Shown: positions 37,356 through 50,700 of the stretch, in pieces
Layout: the number at the start of each line of letters is the position of its first letter
Numbering within the stretch: the first letter of the stretch is position 1
NCBI RefSeq assembly: GCF_004210375.1
Contig: NC_134829.1
Span: 26,924,034 to 26,988,033, forward strand
Length of the DNA stretch: 64,000 bases
Direction of reading: 5' to 3'
Source: Tachypleus tridentatus
Taxonomy: Eukaryota > Arthropoda > Merostomata > Xiphosura > Limulidae
Made by a program: the position numbers and the translations under genes
Notes under the pieces: generated by a model
Databases searched by the model: none
What the model was told of the DNA's origin: nothing
What the model saw: the letters and a program-made list of their open reading frames with translations, nothing else

Positions 37356-37716
37356 ATATTTGCACCTACGAGCCATTTTTGTTACAGAGTCAGAGAGACA
37401 AGAAGCTATCCTATCTGTTTATTATAATTCTCAGAATACAAAAATTACTAAAAAAAAAAAAAGACTTGATGAATGTACAATTTATTGTATTGTTTCAATT
37501 GTGTATTAGTATTGTTCAAGGGACTTCACGATCCAGGAAGTGGATATTGTTAGTAAAGTATATTTTCATTGTTTTAATTTAGATCTGAGATTCATTTAAT
37601 TATTGTTATTATGATACAATGTAATTATAAAATTGAAATATCGGTATAAATATCGAAATGTTTTTTGTAATATTTAGAAAGAAAAAGTGCGGTTATAAAT
37701 ATCAGATAATTAATTG

Positions 37717-37842
37717 TTGTTGTTTTGAATTAAGCACAAAGCTACACAATGGGCTATCTGTGCTCTGCCCACCACGGGTATTGAAACCCTGTTTTTAGCG
37801 TTGTAAGTCCGCAGACATACCGCTGAGTCACTGGGGGCGTGA
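37717..37842 (-). mobile_element. Short tRNA-derived SINE, type D, best-preserved copy
   Basis: The sense strand begins 'gcccccagtgactcagcggt', includes an anticodon-arm-like 'gcggacttacaacgct' and a B box 'gggtttcaataccc', then 'gtggtgggcagagcacagat', and ends 'agctttgtgcttaattcaaa'. It serves as the reference for the expanded copy at 57,231-57,690. Confidence 0.82.
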
Positions 37843-38971
37843 ATTAATTGTGAATACGAAGATATTGACGAGTATTTCAACTTAGTGATAGCAGGAAGAT
37901 TTCGCGATTATTCAGTTAATTTATCACTAGCAAGAAAATTCTGTAAGTAAATGTATTTGAAAGTTAGACGTAGTTACCATTAGAAGAAATAAACTAATTC
38001 ATTACCTTTATGTGGTCTGGAATTGGCAAATAATCCGCCCAACGAATTTAAGTATGAACAAAAGTAATATATTACTAATAAAACGTGAAACGTAATGTTA
38101 ATATAATAGAAAGATTCAACGCATTAGATATGTGAAAATTTAATATTTTAAATAATTTAAAACTATACTAGATACACTTAGTAACGCTTCGTACAAGTAA
38201 AAACGTTTTTTTTTTTCATCCAATTATTTGTGGTCTAGAAACATACTTTTATCTATTTTAGTTCGAATTAATTGTTTAGTGTCCGATGGATTGACAAAAT
38301 TACTATTAAAATGAACTAAGCAACGACAATAAAAGCATCCATCAGGATCATGTTTATTCTTGTGCATGCTCAACTACTGATGTACAAGGAAGTTTTAACG
38401 ACGATTTAATAAATGATATGAAAATTTAAAAGGCATATCAAAGTGTAACCCTCAGAGCAAAATAAAATTTAATCACAGTTTCTAAGAAGATTGAGAAATT
38501 TTCATTAAAATCGTCTTATTGTTGAAGCATAATTACTATCAAAATATTTGTATTTATGAAAATAACCCTTTCGACTGGCGCACTCAAATAAAATATATTG
38601 CTTAAGAATGATTTCAATTCACAACTTCATGCGTACTTTATTTTCCAAGAACATTAAATTATTGTTCTCTATGTAACGTTAGTTGGCTGGTAACAGTCAT
38701 GTGCAAAAATATAATAAAAACAAAGGGAAAATTATGCTAAATGCGTTTCAAAATATGTACACAGATGGCGCTACCATAATAGTAGTAGGTGGTTCTTGAA
38801 ACCTTCCAAGGGAAGTCTTTTCCAAACCTGTATTATTTAATATAGCTTAGTCTCAGAGCTATCTCAGCTTTCCATATTATTAAAGCAATATGAGACTTTC
38901 CTAATAACTTATGTGCCTCATATTTAACATGATTCTTCCTTCACCAATAACTCTAAGCAAACCCAATCTTG

Positions 38972-39066
38972 TTTGATGTTAAGCAAAAAAGCTACACAAC
39001 TGTGCATCTCTACGGTTTTCGAAACACGTTTTTTAGTAGATTTACTGCTGAGCCACTGTGGGCCTG
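38972..39066 (-). mobile_element. Decayed short SINE, type D
   Basis: The plus strand has 'aagctacacaactgtgcatc', 'ttttcgaaacacgttttt' and 'actgctgagccactgtgggc', a diverged minus-strand type D copy. Confidence 0.6.
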
Positions 39067-41149
39067 AATACAAATAATAAGTCACTATTTGTACCTTTAA
39101 CTTATCTTTAATAAATCAAGGAATACAACTGCATTGTAAGCTTGTAAGTTCCATTTAAATATCAGCGATTTAATAATATTAATCTAGACTGAAGGCAGTT
39201 AGTATTAACTACAAAAGATGGTTAACAAATCAATATTTGATATAAAAATAACAATCCGTTTAATCTTAGAATGTTCTATCAACTTACGGAGAAATATAGG
39301 TTAAATAAAGGCAAGTAGTGATAGTTTCATGTAATACCAAATCTCTGTCTTTAACGAACTTAAAAGGGTTAAAAAAAATGTCAAATAAAAATATTTACCG
39401 TTCTGATCACGAAAAGGTTAATTTAACAACAAAAAAATCTTGAAACCGTGAAGGTTACGACATATTATATAATTATCACAAAATTACTTTGATGTACAAT
39501 TCCAAACACAGCTTCACAGCAGTATCTTACAATGTAAAACTTGTTAGCTTTCTTTATCGTGTTCTTCACAGACTAACTAAAAATGTATCCCATAATTACG
39601 TCTCGTACGTTAACATACCAGAAAGAATTTCTTGTAATTTTGCATCTTCCAATGAATAATTTTGGAATTTTAAATCAATAAGATATAACTTCAATATAAG
39701 TAATTCGAACATTATGCAATAAACAAAATTATACGAAAGGGAAGGTACTATCAAACAGATTTTAAAAATGTTGAAATAATGGACGTCATTTAATCGTTTA
39801 TCACTGACAGTTATAAGAATTTCACTCCTTTGAAGAAAAAATGCTGATCGTCAGTAAAACGTTTCTGGACGGCAGATAAAAAGAAGCATATACATACGTT
39901 TATAATTACAATCTTACAAGAAATCATTTTAGCATAAGTATATTACTGAAGACAAAATATGTTGCTGTTTAAAGATTTAAAAGATACACCTTCTTTACAT
40001 TGCTACTATATATCCTGTGCTGACACATTTAGCGTCTCTATTTTGTATTTTCAAGTTACGGATACTCGAGTTTGCTGATGTGACACTTAGCGTTATGCGT
40101 GGATCAAAGCAAATTCTAACACAAAATAATCTATGTTACTTCAAAGCTATTAACGCACTTCTTATGAAATCAAAAGTTTTTCTAGAAATGTATATTTACA
40201 GCTCAAGACTACTTCAGAAGTGCCACTTTATAACACACACATATATACTCAAGAGGAAGTCCAGTCTCCAGAAATTTTATGAACTTTAAAACTACATTTC
40301 CTGCAGAACCTATCTTTTTTATTTCTTGAAATATGCAATACGTACGGAGGTAAATATTAACATCTGGCAATATTAAAATAAAAAGTATATTTCGTTCCCT
40401 TTGACAAAATTTTGGGAAAACAAAAACTTTCAAACCGTAGCTGGAATGTTAATTAGAAATATCACATTTTGTTTAATATCTTTCTCCAGTTTTTCATTTT
40501 TAGTCTTTATTCCTTTAAATAGTCTGTGTGTTCGATAATTTTTCTTGAATGCAAAATATCGACGTTATTACTAGGTGAACTGAGTTGGTATCAATTTTTA
40601 AACTTGGTCCATTTTACAAAGGCACAAATGTCTAAACTTCTAATAACGTAACCACAAATTGAACTAAAATCTTCCTTAGTTACGAATTTCAGAGCAATAA
40701 CATTACTATGTTCAACACAGGTCAAGATTAAACTCATTTCCATTCCGTTGTAGAATCAGCAATGATTTATAAAACAGAAACGCGCATAAATATACGAATA
40801 TGAATATAATCATTATTATGAAATAACCATTTCAGTTATGTGACTCGATCACAGTATTTCCTGAGAAATCGGCTTATCAGGAACATATTTTATATAAAAA
40901 GCAACCAATAAACAATTAGATTACTTGTGGAGATAAAATGTCATTCTCAACAGCAAGTAATACATATTTGTGAATAGTCTTTTCCCCATGTTCAGTGCAT
41001 GATATTATAGAAGTTGAGGAACAAATTTAAAATCCATATTTCCCTATGAGTTCACATGCCTAAGCATTGTTTAAACGTTACTTGAATGAATAGTGGTGAA
41101 TACCTGAAGAAAGAATCATTGTGGACTCAATATAAATAAAGACGGAATA
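39067..41149. other. 3' flank of the RREB1-like gene
   Basis: No repeat or gene recognised. A minus-strand AATAAA (plus-strand tttatt near 40,506) is one possible polyadenylation signal about 640 bp after the stop codon at 41,150. Confidence 0.4.
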
Positions 41150-41776
41150 CTAGAGTTCTTGAACTCCAAGTAATTTAGCTGCGGAATTAGCAGAGTCAAG
41201 CATCTTATCAATAACTGTTGAATCTTGGATTCCCAAAAGATTCTGAATCAAGGTATTCCCATGATTTGTCTCCGTGATACTTTTCTGAGAGTTCTTATCC
41301 GCATATGACATTTCCTTCTGAACAGATACCGCGCGTGTGGTAGTACATTTCGTTAAGCGATTATCCATATTTTTCGAACGAGGTAACAGAAACAGTAAAG
41401 AATTTAGATTTGGCTTTTTTCTAGATCTTAATTTTTGTCGGATGCTATATTTCAGTGGTGGACCGTCTTCACCTGTACAATCCTGAAAAGCTGTAGATCC
41501 ACGTTTACGGTGATGCCGCATCATACTGTGCTTCAGAGAGAACTTGCGATGACAAATGCTACAAACATAAGGTCTCTCACCAGAGTGGGTTCTCATGTGG
41601 CGCCGTAAGTCTTCTGTTGACCAAAAACGACGTAAACAAAAAACGCAAATGACCTTTCGTTGAATATAATCCGACTGCTTGTTTTTGGAGCCATGTTCTT
41701 CATCCTTATTATTATTCAAAGCGTTCATGTCTATCGATGATGGTATGATGACCTCGTCTGATTTCTGTTGATCTAC
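41150..41776 (-). CDS. RREB1-like: C-terminal part of the RREB1-like protein, in a shifted frame
   Basis: This frame is open from 41776 ([20 protein letters not shown]) to the stop at 41150 and contains the family's last finger pair: [21 protein letters not shown], then HSGERPYVC linking to [14 protein letters not shown]. In human RREB1 the corresponding last finger ends in His; here the fourth zinc ligand is Arg (codon 41501-41503, one base from His). It ends KLLGVQEL. It lies 45 bp beyond the stop of the large exon but in another frame, so a short intron or a frame lesion must join them. An internal ATG at 41728 exists, but nothing suggests an independent gene. Confidence 0.75.
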   Translation of the reverse strand, partial: VDQQKSDEVIIPSSIDMNALNNNKDEEHGSKNKQSDYIQRKVICVFCLRRFWSTEDLRRHMRTHSGERPYVCSICHRKFSLKHSMMRHHRKRGSTAFQDCTGEDGPPLKYSIRQKLRSRKKPNLNSLLFLLPRSKNMDNRLTKCTTTRAVSVQKEMSYADKNSQKSITETNHGNTLIQNLLGIQDSTVIDKMLDSANSAAKLLGVQEL

Positions 41777-44700
41777 TTATCAACAGCTGGTATTGACAGT
41801 TATGTACGAGCCTCAAGTGGTCAAGACACTTGTGCGAGCCTCAAGTGGTCAAGACACTCTTGTTTCTTGTCGTAGGAGTTGTCACACAGGTGGCATTTAG
41901 AGGGCAAATCCAAATATTGTCCTATGTGGGCTTCAAGATCTTTATGCGAAAGAAAAATTTTATCACAGCAATGACAGTGGACATCGTTCAAATTTTCATC
42001 TAGTTTTGAATCTGAACCAGAAACACTAACTTCTATTTTACTTTCCCTGTAATTCACCAATCCATCTCCTTTCTTGCATGTTGTCACAATAACAGACCGA
42101 TTTTCACAACATTTATGAATATTTACTTCAGAGCCTGAATGGCGAGATCCAAAAAAGTTTCCTTTTTTGGACCAGTGCTTCAAGTAGTAATGCTTCCTTA
42201 GGTTTCCTGGAGTAGAAAATGTGCTACTTTGGCACTGATTGCACTTAAACGATCTTTCAGAAATAGTTATTGATTTAATATTATTGTTACGACCATGTTT
42301 ACGAAGTAAGTGTCTTCCACAATTCGACTTTGTGGTGAACCATGTTGAACATCGAGGGCATTTAAAAGGTTTTTGACCAGTGTGAGTTAAAATATGTCGA
42401 CGCAGAGAACTTGTCCAGGGAAATTTGCGTGAGCAATATGGACAAGAAACACTATTTGGAGAATCTATACGGTAACTTTTAGTTTTAGAAAGAGCACTGT
42501 TGCTAACAGACTTTGTGTCATTCTGTTCTTTGATCTCCGTTTCTTTCTTGCCAGAGACTCCGCAGTTACAGCTAGTTTGGTTATTGTCGATCCCAGCATC
42601 CATCAAATATTGGTGAAATGCTTCAGAATTGGCGGTATCAATGAGTGAAGAAACGCTAGCTAAATCTGCAGTGGCTCCTGAATCACATGAATCTATTTCA
42701 TTGGTCTTACTTATGTTCAAATGATTGTCACACAACGTTTTAGGCCCTTCGTTGATACGACCTGTTTCAAAAGAACCAGAATGTTCAGATACAATAAGAT
42801 TAAGTCCTTTTTGTTCATCATTTCCCATCACTAAAGTCCCTATTTGGTCTTTACTTTTCTGGTTAGCATTAAACTCTTGTGCTTTGTTTCCAAGAACGAG
42901 AACTCTAAGAGCAGCTCTTGTTGAACTAGAAAGAGTAGGTGAATTAGGTTTCTGCACAGAGGATGTTAAGCTGGGAATAAAATTTCGGTTTCTTGTTGGT
43001 CGTGCATGTTCTGGATGTTTTCTTTTAATGTGTCTTTCCATGTTTGATTTTAAAGTAAAACCTGCAGAACAGTAGATACACGTAAATGATCTCTTGTTTC
43101 TTGGTGCTAACTTATCATTCACCATTTTAAAAGTTATATAAACGTCACCTTTCGGCTTCTTAAGTTTATGTCCTAATGGAGTATTTGTTGATAAAAAAGC
43201 GCTTGTGTAAGGAGAATCTGAAGATCTAGACAGAACTTTATCACTTTCTGTTGTCCTAGTTTCTGATCCTGACAAAAGTAGAGGCGAAACACAAAATTGT
43301 TGTGTATTAGCCACAAAAGAAGGTGATGAATATTCAATCCTGTTAAAAACGTTCGCTGGTTTTTCGTGTTTTGGTGATTGTGATTTCAGGCTTGGTTTCA
43401 CTCTAAGATCCAATGCATGCACAGCTAGATTCAACGGTTCCTCTTGTGGAGGAGACATGTTTGAAAGGATGACTAGAGTGTTGGCAGCTGAAACAATATC
43501 GTCTATACTACTTAGATCTGCACTATCTGCTCTACTTGGCGGTGGAGAAGTAAGTTGTAAAGGCAAGGCCAAGTTCATAAGTGTGTTTATTTTTGATGAA
43601 GTCTCAGACTGGGATCTAGATGCTGACTTGCAGAAATTATTTTTCTGTGGACTTTTGTCTGATAAAATAAGAGAATCTTGGTCAGACGTGTCATGTGTAA
43701 TATTTGCAGACACAGCCTCACTGAGTTTATCTTTCATATCAGGGTGTTGCTTTGAGACGTGCCTGATACAATTGTTTTTCGTTGAAAACCCTAAATGACA
43801 GATTGTGCAACAGAAGGGCTTTCGGCTACAGCTATTGTGTAGCGACCTCAGATGATGTCGAAGCACACGATTGAACTTGAAATCCACATTGCAATACTTA
43901 CACACGCTTGTCTTCGTATTAATCTCTTTGGGTGACTTCAGTTCCGCCATATTAGGGTTGTATTGCATAGCATTTCGAATCTCCGTCTTGTTGGCCTTTT
44001 TATGGCGTTTTCTAATGTGACGTTCACAGTTGGCTTTGGTAGTAAAAGCATACTGACATATACCACATTGGAAAGGCCTCTCCCCATTGTGAGTTCGTAA
44101 GTGACGGATCAGTGTGCTCTTGTCTAAACTGGTATAGGAGCACATGGAGCAGGAGTAAGTTGTGCTATCTTGAGTGTGGCATATTGTGTGTCTCTTGAAA
44201 GCACTTGCACTTTTGAAGGTAACGTTACAATATTTGCAAAACAATCCTTTATTTTCACGCATTTGAAGTCCAGTTTTTGGTTCATTGTCAACATTTGTAT
44301 TCTCTATGGAATAAACCATGTCACCTTTAGATAGAGAAGAGCTGATTGCGGCTTCGTTGGCTGCCAGAGGGGATTTACGTAAGACGCTACTGACAGGGTG
44401 AGGCTGTGAATTAAGTGGGGAAGCGACATGGGAAGAGTGAATGTTAAACAACAGTGGTGATTTGGAAGTAACAGACAAAATTGATTGAATATCAGCAAAG
44501 TCACTAGCTGGTTCATTAGCCAATTCCTTTAGATCTTCTTTTTTTGATTTTCCATAAATGAAATAGGACGGATTCTCAAAAAGTCCTTCTCGAATCTCAC
44601 GATTTGATGGTGGTTTCAGTGCAACTTCGAATCCCTTACTCTGTAGTTCTAATAACGCAAGGAAGTCCTGTTTTTTAGGTTCCATATAATTCGAATCTGA

Positions 44701-47700
44701 ATCTGTTGCATCTTTATTTAAATGCGAATCATCAAAGGAGCGTTCAGTTGCCACATGTTTTAATCGGTGCAGCTGTTCGGAGAGTGGAGAATCAAAGTAG
44801 CACTGACAGCTTGTGCAACGGGTCGTCGTTTCGTTATCATGGCTCATTTTGTGCAGGCGAAGGGCACTTTCACAAGGAAATCCTTTGTTACAGTCTGGAC
44901 ATTGAAACGTATGAAAGGCACTACTCGGACGTCGTTTGTTTTGTTCACAATAAGTTTTTGCAATTAAAGAAAACTTATCCAAAGAAAAATCAACAAAGGT
45001 TACATCATGAAAGCCGACAGCCGTTGGTTCAAGAGCTTTACGTGATTCAAATTCTTTCGCACTTTCCGGAGTAGTTGAACAGCGTTGTATAGAAGCTGTG
45101 TTACAGTCTTTCGCAATACTAACACTGTTACTAAACTTAAATAATTCGCGACTTTTTGTATCTCCGCTATTTTGATGTTCGTTTGAACGCTTTTCAAATG
45201 CGGGAAAATTACAAGAATTATCGCTGCGTTTGTCTACCGTTTCAGAACTCGTGCATAATGTCTCTATAACAGCATCTGAATTATCATTATTTTGAACTTT
45301 ATAAATATTTCGTTTGGGTTTAGATTTACATTTAGATTCTTTTGAAATATTTTTACTTTCTTGGTACTTATCTGTAGCACTGTGGGTTCGCATATGGCGA
45401 TGCATGTTTCCGTTGGTAGTAAACGCCATGTTGCAAATTTTGCAATTGAAAGGTCGTTCCCCTGAATGAACAAGCATGTGTCGATCCAAAGAACTAGTAG
45501 AGCTGAGAGTTTTGCCACAAACACGACAAGTTCTGTTGTAGTTGTTAGGGTTATGTTGACGGATATGAAAAGTAAATGAATGTGGAGAGTCAACCACTTC
45601 TTCACACAAAGGGCACGAGTAAAGACGTTCTTGTGACTGCGAACATTCGAATGCGGCCTACAACAAGAAGAACATTCAAATAAACAAATCGTCAGACCAA
45701 GTAAACAAATATACGGATCTTATCAAAAGTATAAGATGGTGGTGTAAACACAAGTCAAACAACTAATCAATGACTTTTCTTCGTTTTAAAATTATTATTC
45801 CGTTTATTTATAACAATAACTTCATAGATTGGTTTGGTTTGCTTTGAATTTCATACAAAGCTACACGAGAGCTTTGTGCGCTAGCCGTCCCTAATTTAGC
45901 AGTATAAGACCAGAGGAAAGGCAGCTAGTCATCATCACCCACCGCCAACTCTTGGGCTACTCTTTTATCAACGAATAGTGGGATTGACCGTCACATTATA
46001 ACGCTCCCACGGCTGAAAGGGTGAGCATGTTTGGTGTGACGAAGATTCGAACACGCGAGCCTCGGATTACGAGTCGAATGTCTTGACCACCTGGCCATGT
46101 CGGGCCAATTCCATAGAATAATCAACACATGCGTGTAGGCAGGAGGGGTTCAATCATGCTCTACAAAGTGAACTTAGGTATGTACGACATGTGAAATTTA
46201 AAAAAACACACACAAAAAACAGTCTTATATACCATCAAACTCCACCAGTCAATATGAAAACTATAACATTTATACAAGGGGCCATTCTCTCAGACTCCCG
46301 AGTATAACCTCGCCACTAATTTCCATTTTCCTTAAAAAAAATAGACCCTTCATTTATGGTTTTCTGCCTACACATTTACTGATTAAAATATGACATAAAT
46401 AACAAGTTGTAAATATGATAAAATACTAAAATAATGCAATTTGCACTTTAATTTTAACTATTACATCGGGTCACAGTGTCTTTGATGCAGAGTATTTTCA
46501 TAAATATCAATAAACACCTTTTCTTCGGTCCCTTTTCGAGTCGGAGATGTTTTGTTTCCACCTCTTTCTACTGCTGACAAATCGTAATTCGACTCTTCCT
46601 TTGATACGTATTTCCTGTCGGAAGTCGTGGTTAGCTTCTTAATAATTATAGTTTTGTTTTCCACCAACCTCTTTTCTTCATTTCTGCCTGGATCCACTGA
46701 TTTGATTTCACCAGTAGACGCCTTGTTTGGTTCTTTTATAGAATAAGAAGAAAGTAATGAAATTTCTCAGGAAAATTACAAATTTATTAATAAATCCCGT
46801 ATTCTATTCACTTGCTCTTTAAAAACGGTGTCAACTATAGTACTGTGCAAACTCCATTTTCAACACTGACAGAACTTATTTTTGAACCTGTTACTTAATA
46901 TATAAATATAGTTCAATTATTCACTTTATATAAACCATAACTATAATTTTAAATATTTTATCCTGAGGAAAGATGTAATACTGTATTAATGAGAGAAAGT
47001 TCGTTGATCGTTTGTAATTAAGCACAGAGTTACACAATGGGCTATTTGTGCTCTGCCCAATACCAGTATTAAAACCCTGTCTTGAGTGTTGTAAATCCAC
47101 AAACACATCGCTGTACCACTAGAAGGCAACTGAAAGAAAGAACTTGTCTGAACAATGAGCTAAACACAAAAACAAAGCAAACTGCATGAAAATTACATAA
47201 ATATCCTACATAAACCGTTTTCTAACGCAGAAAAATATTATAATCTTTATATAATAGGCTTGTTTTGGTTTCTTTCTTTTAAATTGTTTAGTTGTTTTCA
47301 TTCAGTTTTTCACCCAATAACAATGTAAAAACACCATAAACACACAACTCCAAAGTTTATGTTATTTCCAAAACCTATTGAGACACACACCTCTATCATT
47401 CAAATTAGGATTTTTTTTCTGTGAGTTTCTGCCCGTTTTTTTCTTTTTCTTCAATACTGCTCGTTGCTTCATGACATTCGCTGGTGCACCATGTAACAGT
47501 CGAGGCTGGTAAGTACCTTTTTCTCTGTTGGTCTAGTGTAAGTGAGTGATCCCTTCGAGTAACACAGGCCGATATTGTTTCTCGCGGGGGTATTCTTAAG
47601 GATGTTCTGTAATAAACAGAGTACTTTAGAAGGATTTAATGTTGTTGTTGTTGTTGTTTTTTTTCCCTTTATGGAAATCTTTCATCAATGGATACCTATA

Positions 47701-50700
47701 AATGTAGGAAAAACAAGTGGGAAAAACAGCGATATACGAAACCTTATCTTAAAATGCCTACAAGTTGTTGTTTATAATTTATTAATCATTTCAAAACTTA
47801 AGTCTTCCTTATTTACAGTCGTAATTTGAGCACAGCATGGCCTGCTGGTTAGGGCGCTCGACTCGCGAGTTCGATTCACGATCACACTGATAATGCTCGC
47901 CCTTTAAGCCGAAGGGGCGTTATAACGTGATTGTCAAATGAGAAGGTTTGTTTTGCTTTTACACTTCGTGCAAAGCTATACGAGGGCTATCTGCGCTATT
48001 TGTTTCTAACTTAGCTGTGAAAGCTAGAAAGAAGGAAGCGAGTCATCACCACTCACCGTCAACTCTTGGGCCATTCTTTTACCAACAAAAAGTGGGATTA
48101 ATCACTGTTGATTTTTATAATAAAGTTACACATTAGGCTATCTACTCTTTGTCTATCATGAGAAATCGAACTCTGGATTCAATATAATGCAGTAAATTCG
48201 TAAATTTACTGCTAGTGCACGGAGGGGGACATTCTATCAGTATTTTTATCTTGTCGAAACAAACGTTGTTCGCTCTTCTATGTAAAATATTTTCTCAACC
48301 CAAACGAGCCGTTTTTGCATATAAATTTCTCAATAAGTGGGTTTCTCGACATCACTGATTCTATCAGTATATGTGTGTGTGAGGTTAAAAGACTCTGGCA
48401 CAGACAAACCCTCATAAACCCCTATGTGCTGTCAAATAATGTTCTCTGTACCGATTTGATCACTGTCTACCGAAAATATCTACACTTCAGAATTTTCATG
48501 AAACAAATGAGAGATGATCTTATTGAGAAATTGATTGTTTGTTTTGTTTTTGGAATTTCGCACAAAGCTACTCGAGGGCTATCTGTGCTAGCCGTCCCTA
48601 ATTTAGCAGTGTAAGACTAGAGGGAAGGCAGCTAGTCATCACCACTCACCGCCAACTCTTGGGCTACTCTTTTACCAACGAAAAGTGGGATTGACCGTCA
48701 CAATATAACGCCCCCACGGCTGGGAGGGCGAGCATGTTTGGCGCTACTCGGGCGCGAACCCGCGACCCTCAGATTACGAAGCGCACGCCTTTACGCGCTA
48801 GGCCATGCCAGGCCTGAGAAATTGATTGATGTAGTGAAGACATTAGGCTAAACTTGTCTTGCAGCCATTAAAAAGATATTTCCCATCTTATTGTGTATTT
48901 ACAAAGAATGGGTGAAAAACATAGAGGGATACTCCTATACCTTACAGATAAGCTATTTTTGTTGGGTCAAAATATCTGACAGTATATTTATGATGTCATT
49001 ACCAGCTGTGTTAGGACTCGTTCAACCATGAGAGAACGCATGCTTTGTCATTGGGTTATGACATTGAGATTATCTGCACCTATATAAACATAAGCTTTAT
49101 AAAATGGGTCCTGTTAGTGACGTTGTCTGCATCCATATGAACACAAGTTTTGTAAATTATATCCTGTTAATAACGTTGTCTGCACCTATATGTACACAAG
49201 CTTTGTCAATTGGGTCCTGGAAGTGAGGTTGTCTGTATCCATATGAATGTTTGTTGTTTATTTTGAATTTCACGCAGTAGCCTTCTCTAATTTGTGTAAG
49301 ACAAGAGGGAAAGCAGCTAGTCATCACCACTCACCGCCAACTCTTGGGCTACTCTTTTATCAACGAATACTGGGATTGACTGTAAAATTGTAACGTCCGC
49401 ACGGCTGAAAGGGTGAGCATGTTTGGTATAACGGATATTCGAACGCGCGATCATCAGATTACGAGTTAAGTGTCCTAACCACATGGCTATGCCGGGCCTC
49501 CATACGAACACAAACTTTGTCAATTGGGTCCTGGTTGTGAGGTTAGCTAGAACCGTTATACACACGAGCTTTGTCACTCGGGTCTGGATAGTGCGAATGC
49601 CTATATTACACGAGATTTTTAATTTAGGTCCTAGCAGTTGTAAGTTATACATTATAATTACTAAATATCATTCTTAAAGAAATCTAGCAACTGAAATATT
49701 ACTAATGAACGTGTTAATCAGATGCTCTCTAGAACACAACGAGATAACCAACAGCTGTGCCTCGTGCAAGATTCCATCTTGAGGTCGGAGGTCAAACATC
49801 TCTAACTGCTTAACCGTACTGCTCTAATAATAATATAAATTTCATAAAAGAGCATTTTACTATTTTGAAAAACCATTGAAAACAATGGATTAATACCTTT
49901 CATCCAATAAATAACATGGATCAGTGTCTTAATCTGTCAAATATGTTAAAACAATAATCATTTTACATAACATTAATAATAACATTTATTCCAAGAAAAA
50001 CATTGAAAAATATATTTATTCAACCAGTAGTCAAAACCCATTTTAGCTTGATATGTATTTCTAATGTCAGTTGTAGATAGAAATAAAACACCCTGATGGC
50101 ATAGTCTCCCACGAACTGGTATGTGTATGGCGCTTAATGGCATAGAATTTGAATAATAAATAAATAGCTAAATTGTCTATTCTTCCCTATGGGTCCTGCC
50201 TTCTTGGACACCAGGTAATATCTTTTTTACACAACGTTGATAGTATGTATTATTTTCGTCAAATAGCTGCTTGCACGCTGTACTTACGTAACAATACTTA
50301 ATTGTCTATAAATATTACAGATGTACAACCACGTAATATTTATATTCTGGCATAAAATTTCAGATTTTTTATATATCATTAAAAATGCCTTTCCTCATTT
50401 CATAATTCTCACGTTCTGTCATAACGCAAGAGTCTATAAGGTGGAAATTTTGCCAACTCTACGAATTTCCTTATTTACAAATAATATTTCCACCCAAACC
50501 TAGAAACGTTGAAACCACAAAAACGGTCAGAAATTCGCTTTTAATTTTGTTCATAGTTCGCACATAAAAAGTACTTCACACAATATACATTAAGTGTTCA
50601 CAATCATCCTTTAATCAATGTAGGATTAAAAGGAAACGTCATCAGTGATTGTTACAATATTTTGAAAGTGTTCAGGTACGGAAGCTTATTTTGTGCGTTC

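Noticed and set aside
42725-43798. Plus-strand frames of 113-116 codons, and others at 44,706-45,074
   Set aside because: They are antisense shadows of the giant RREB1-like exon, whose minus frame carries the zinc fingers.
44304-45605. Additional minus-strand frames of 65-113 codons
   Set aside because: They are shifted-frame shadows of the same exon without Cys/His patterns.
46461-46697. Independent small gene of 78 codons
   Set aside because: Better explained as an internal RREB1-like exon plus intron read-through; phases fit both neighbours.
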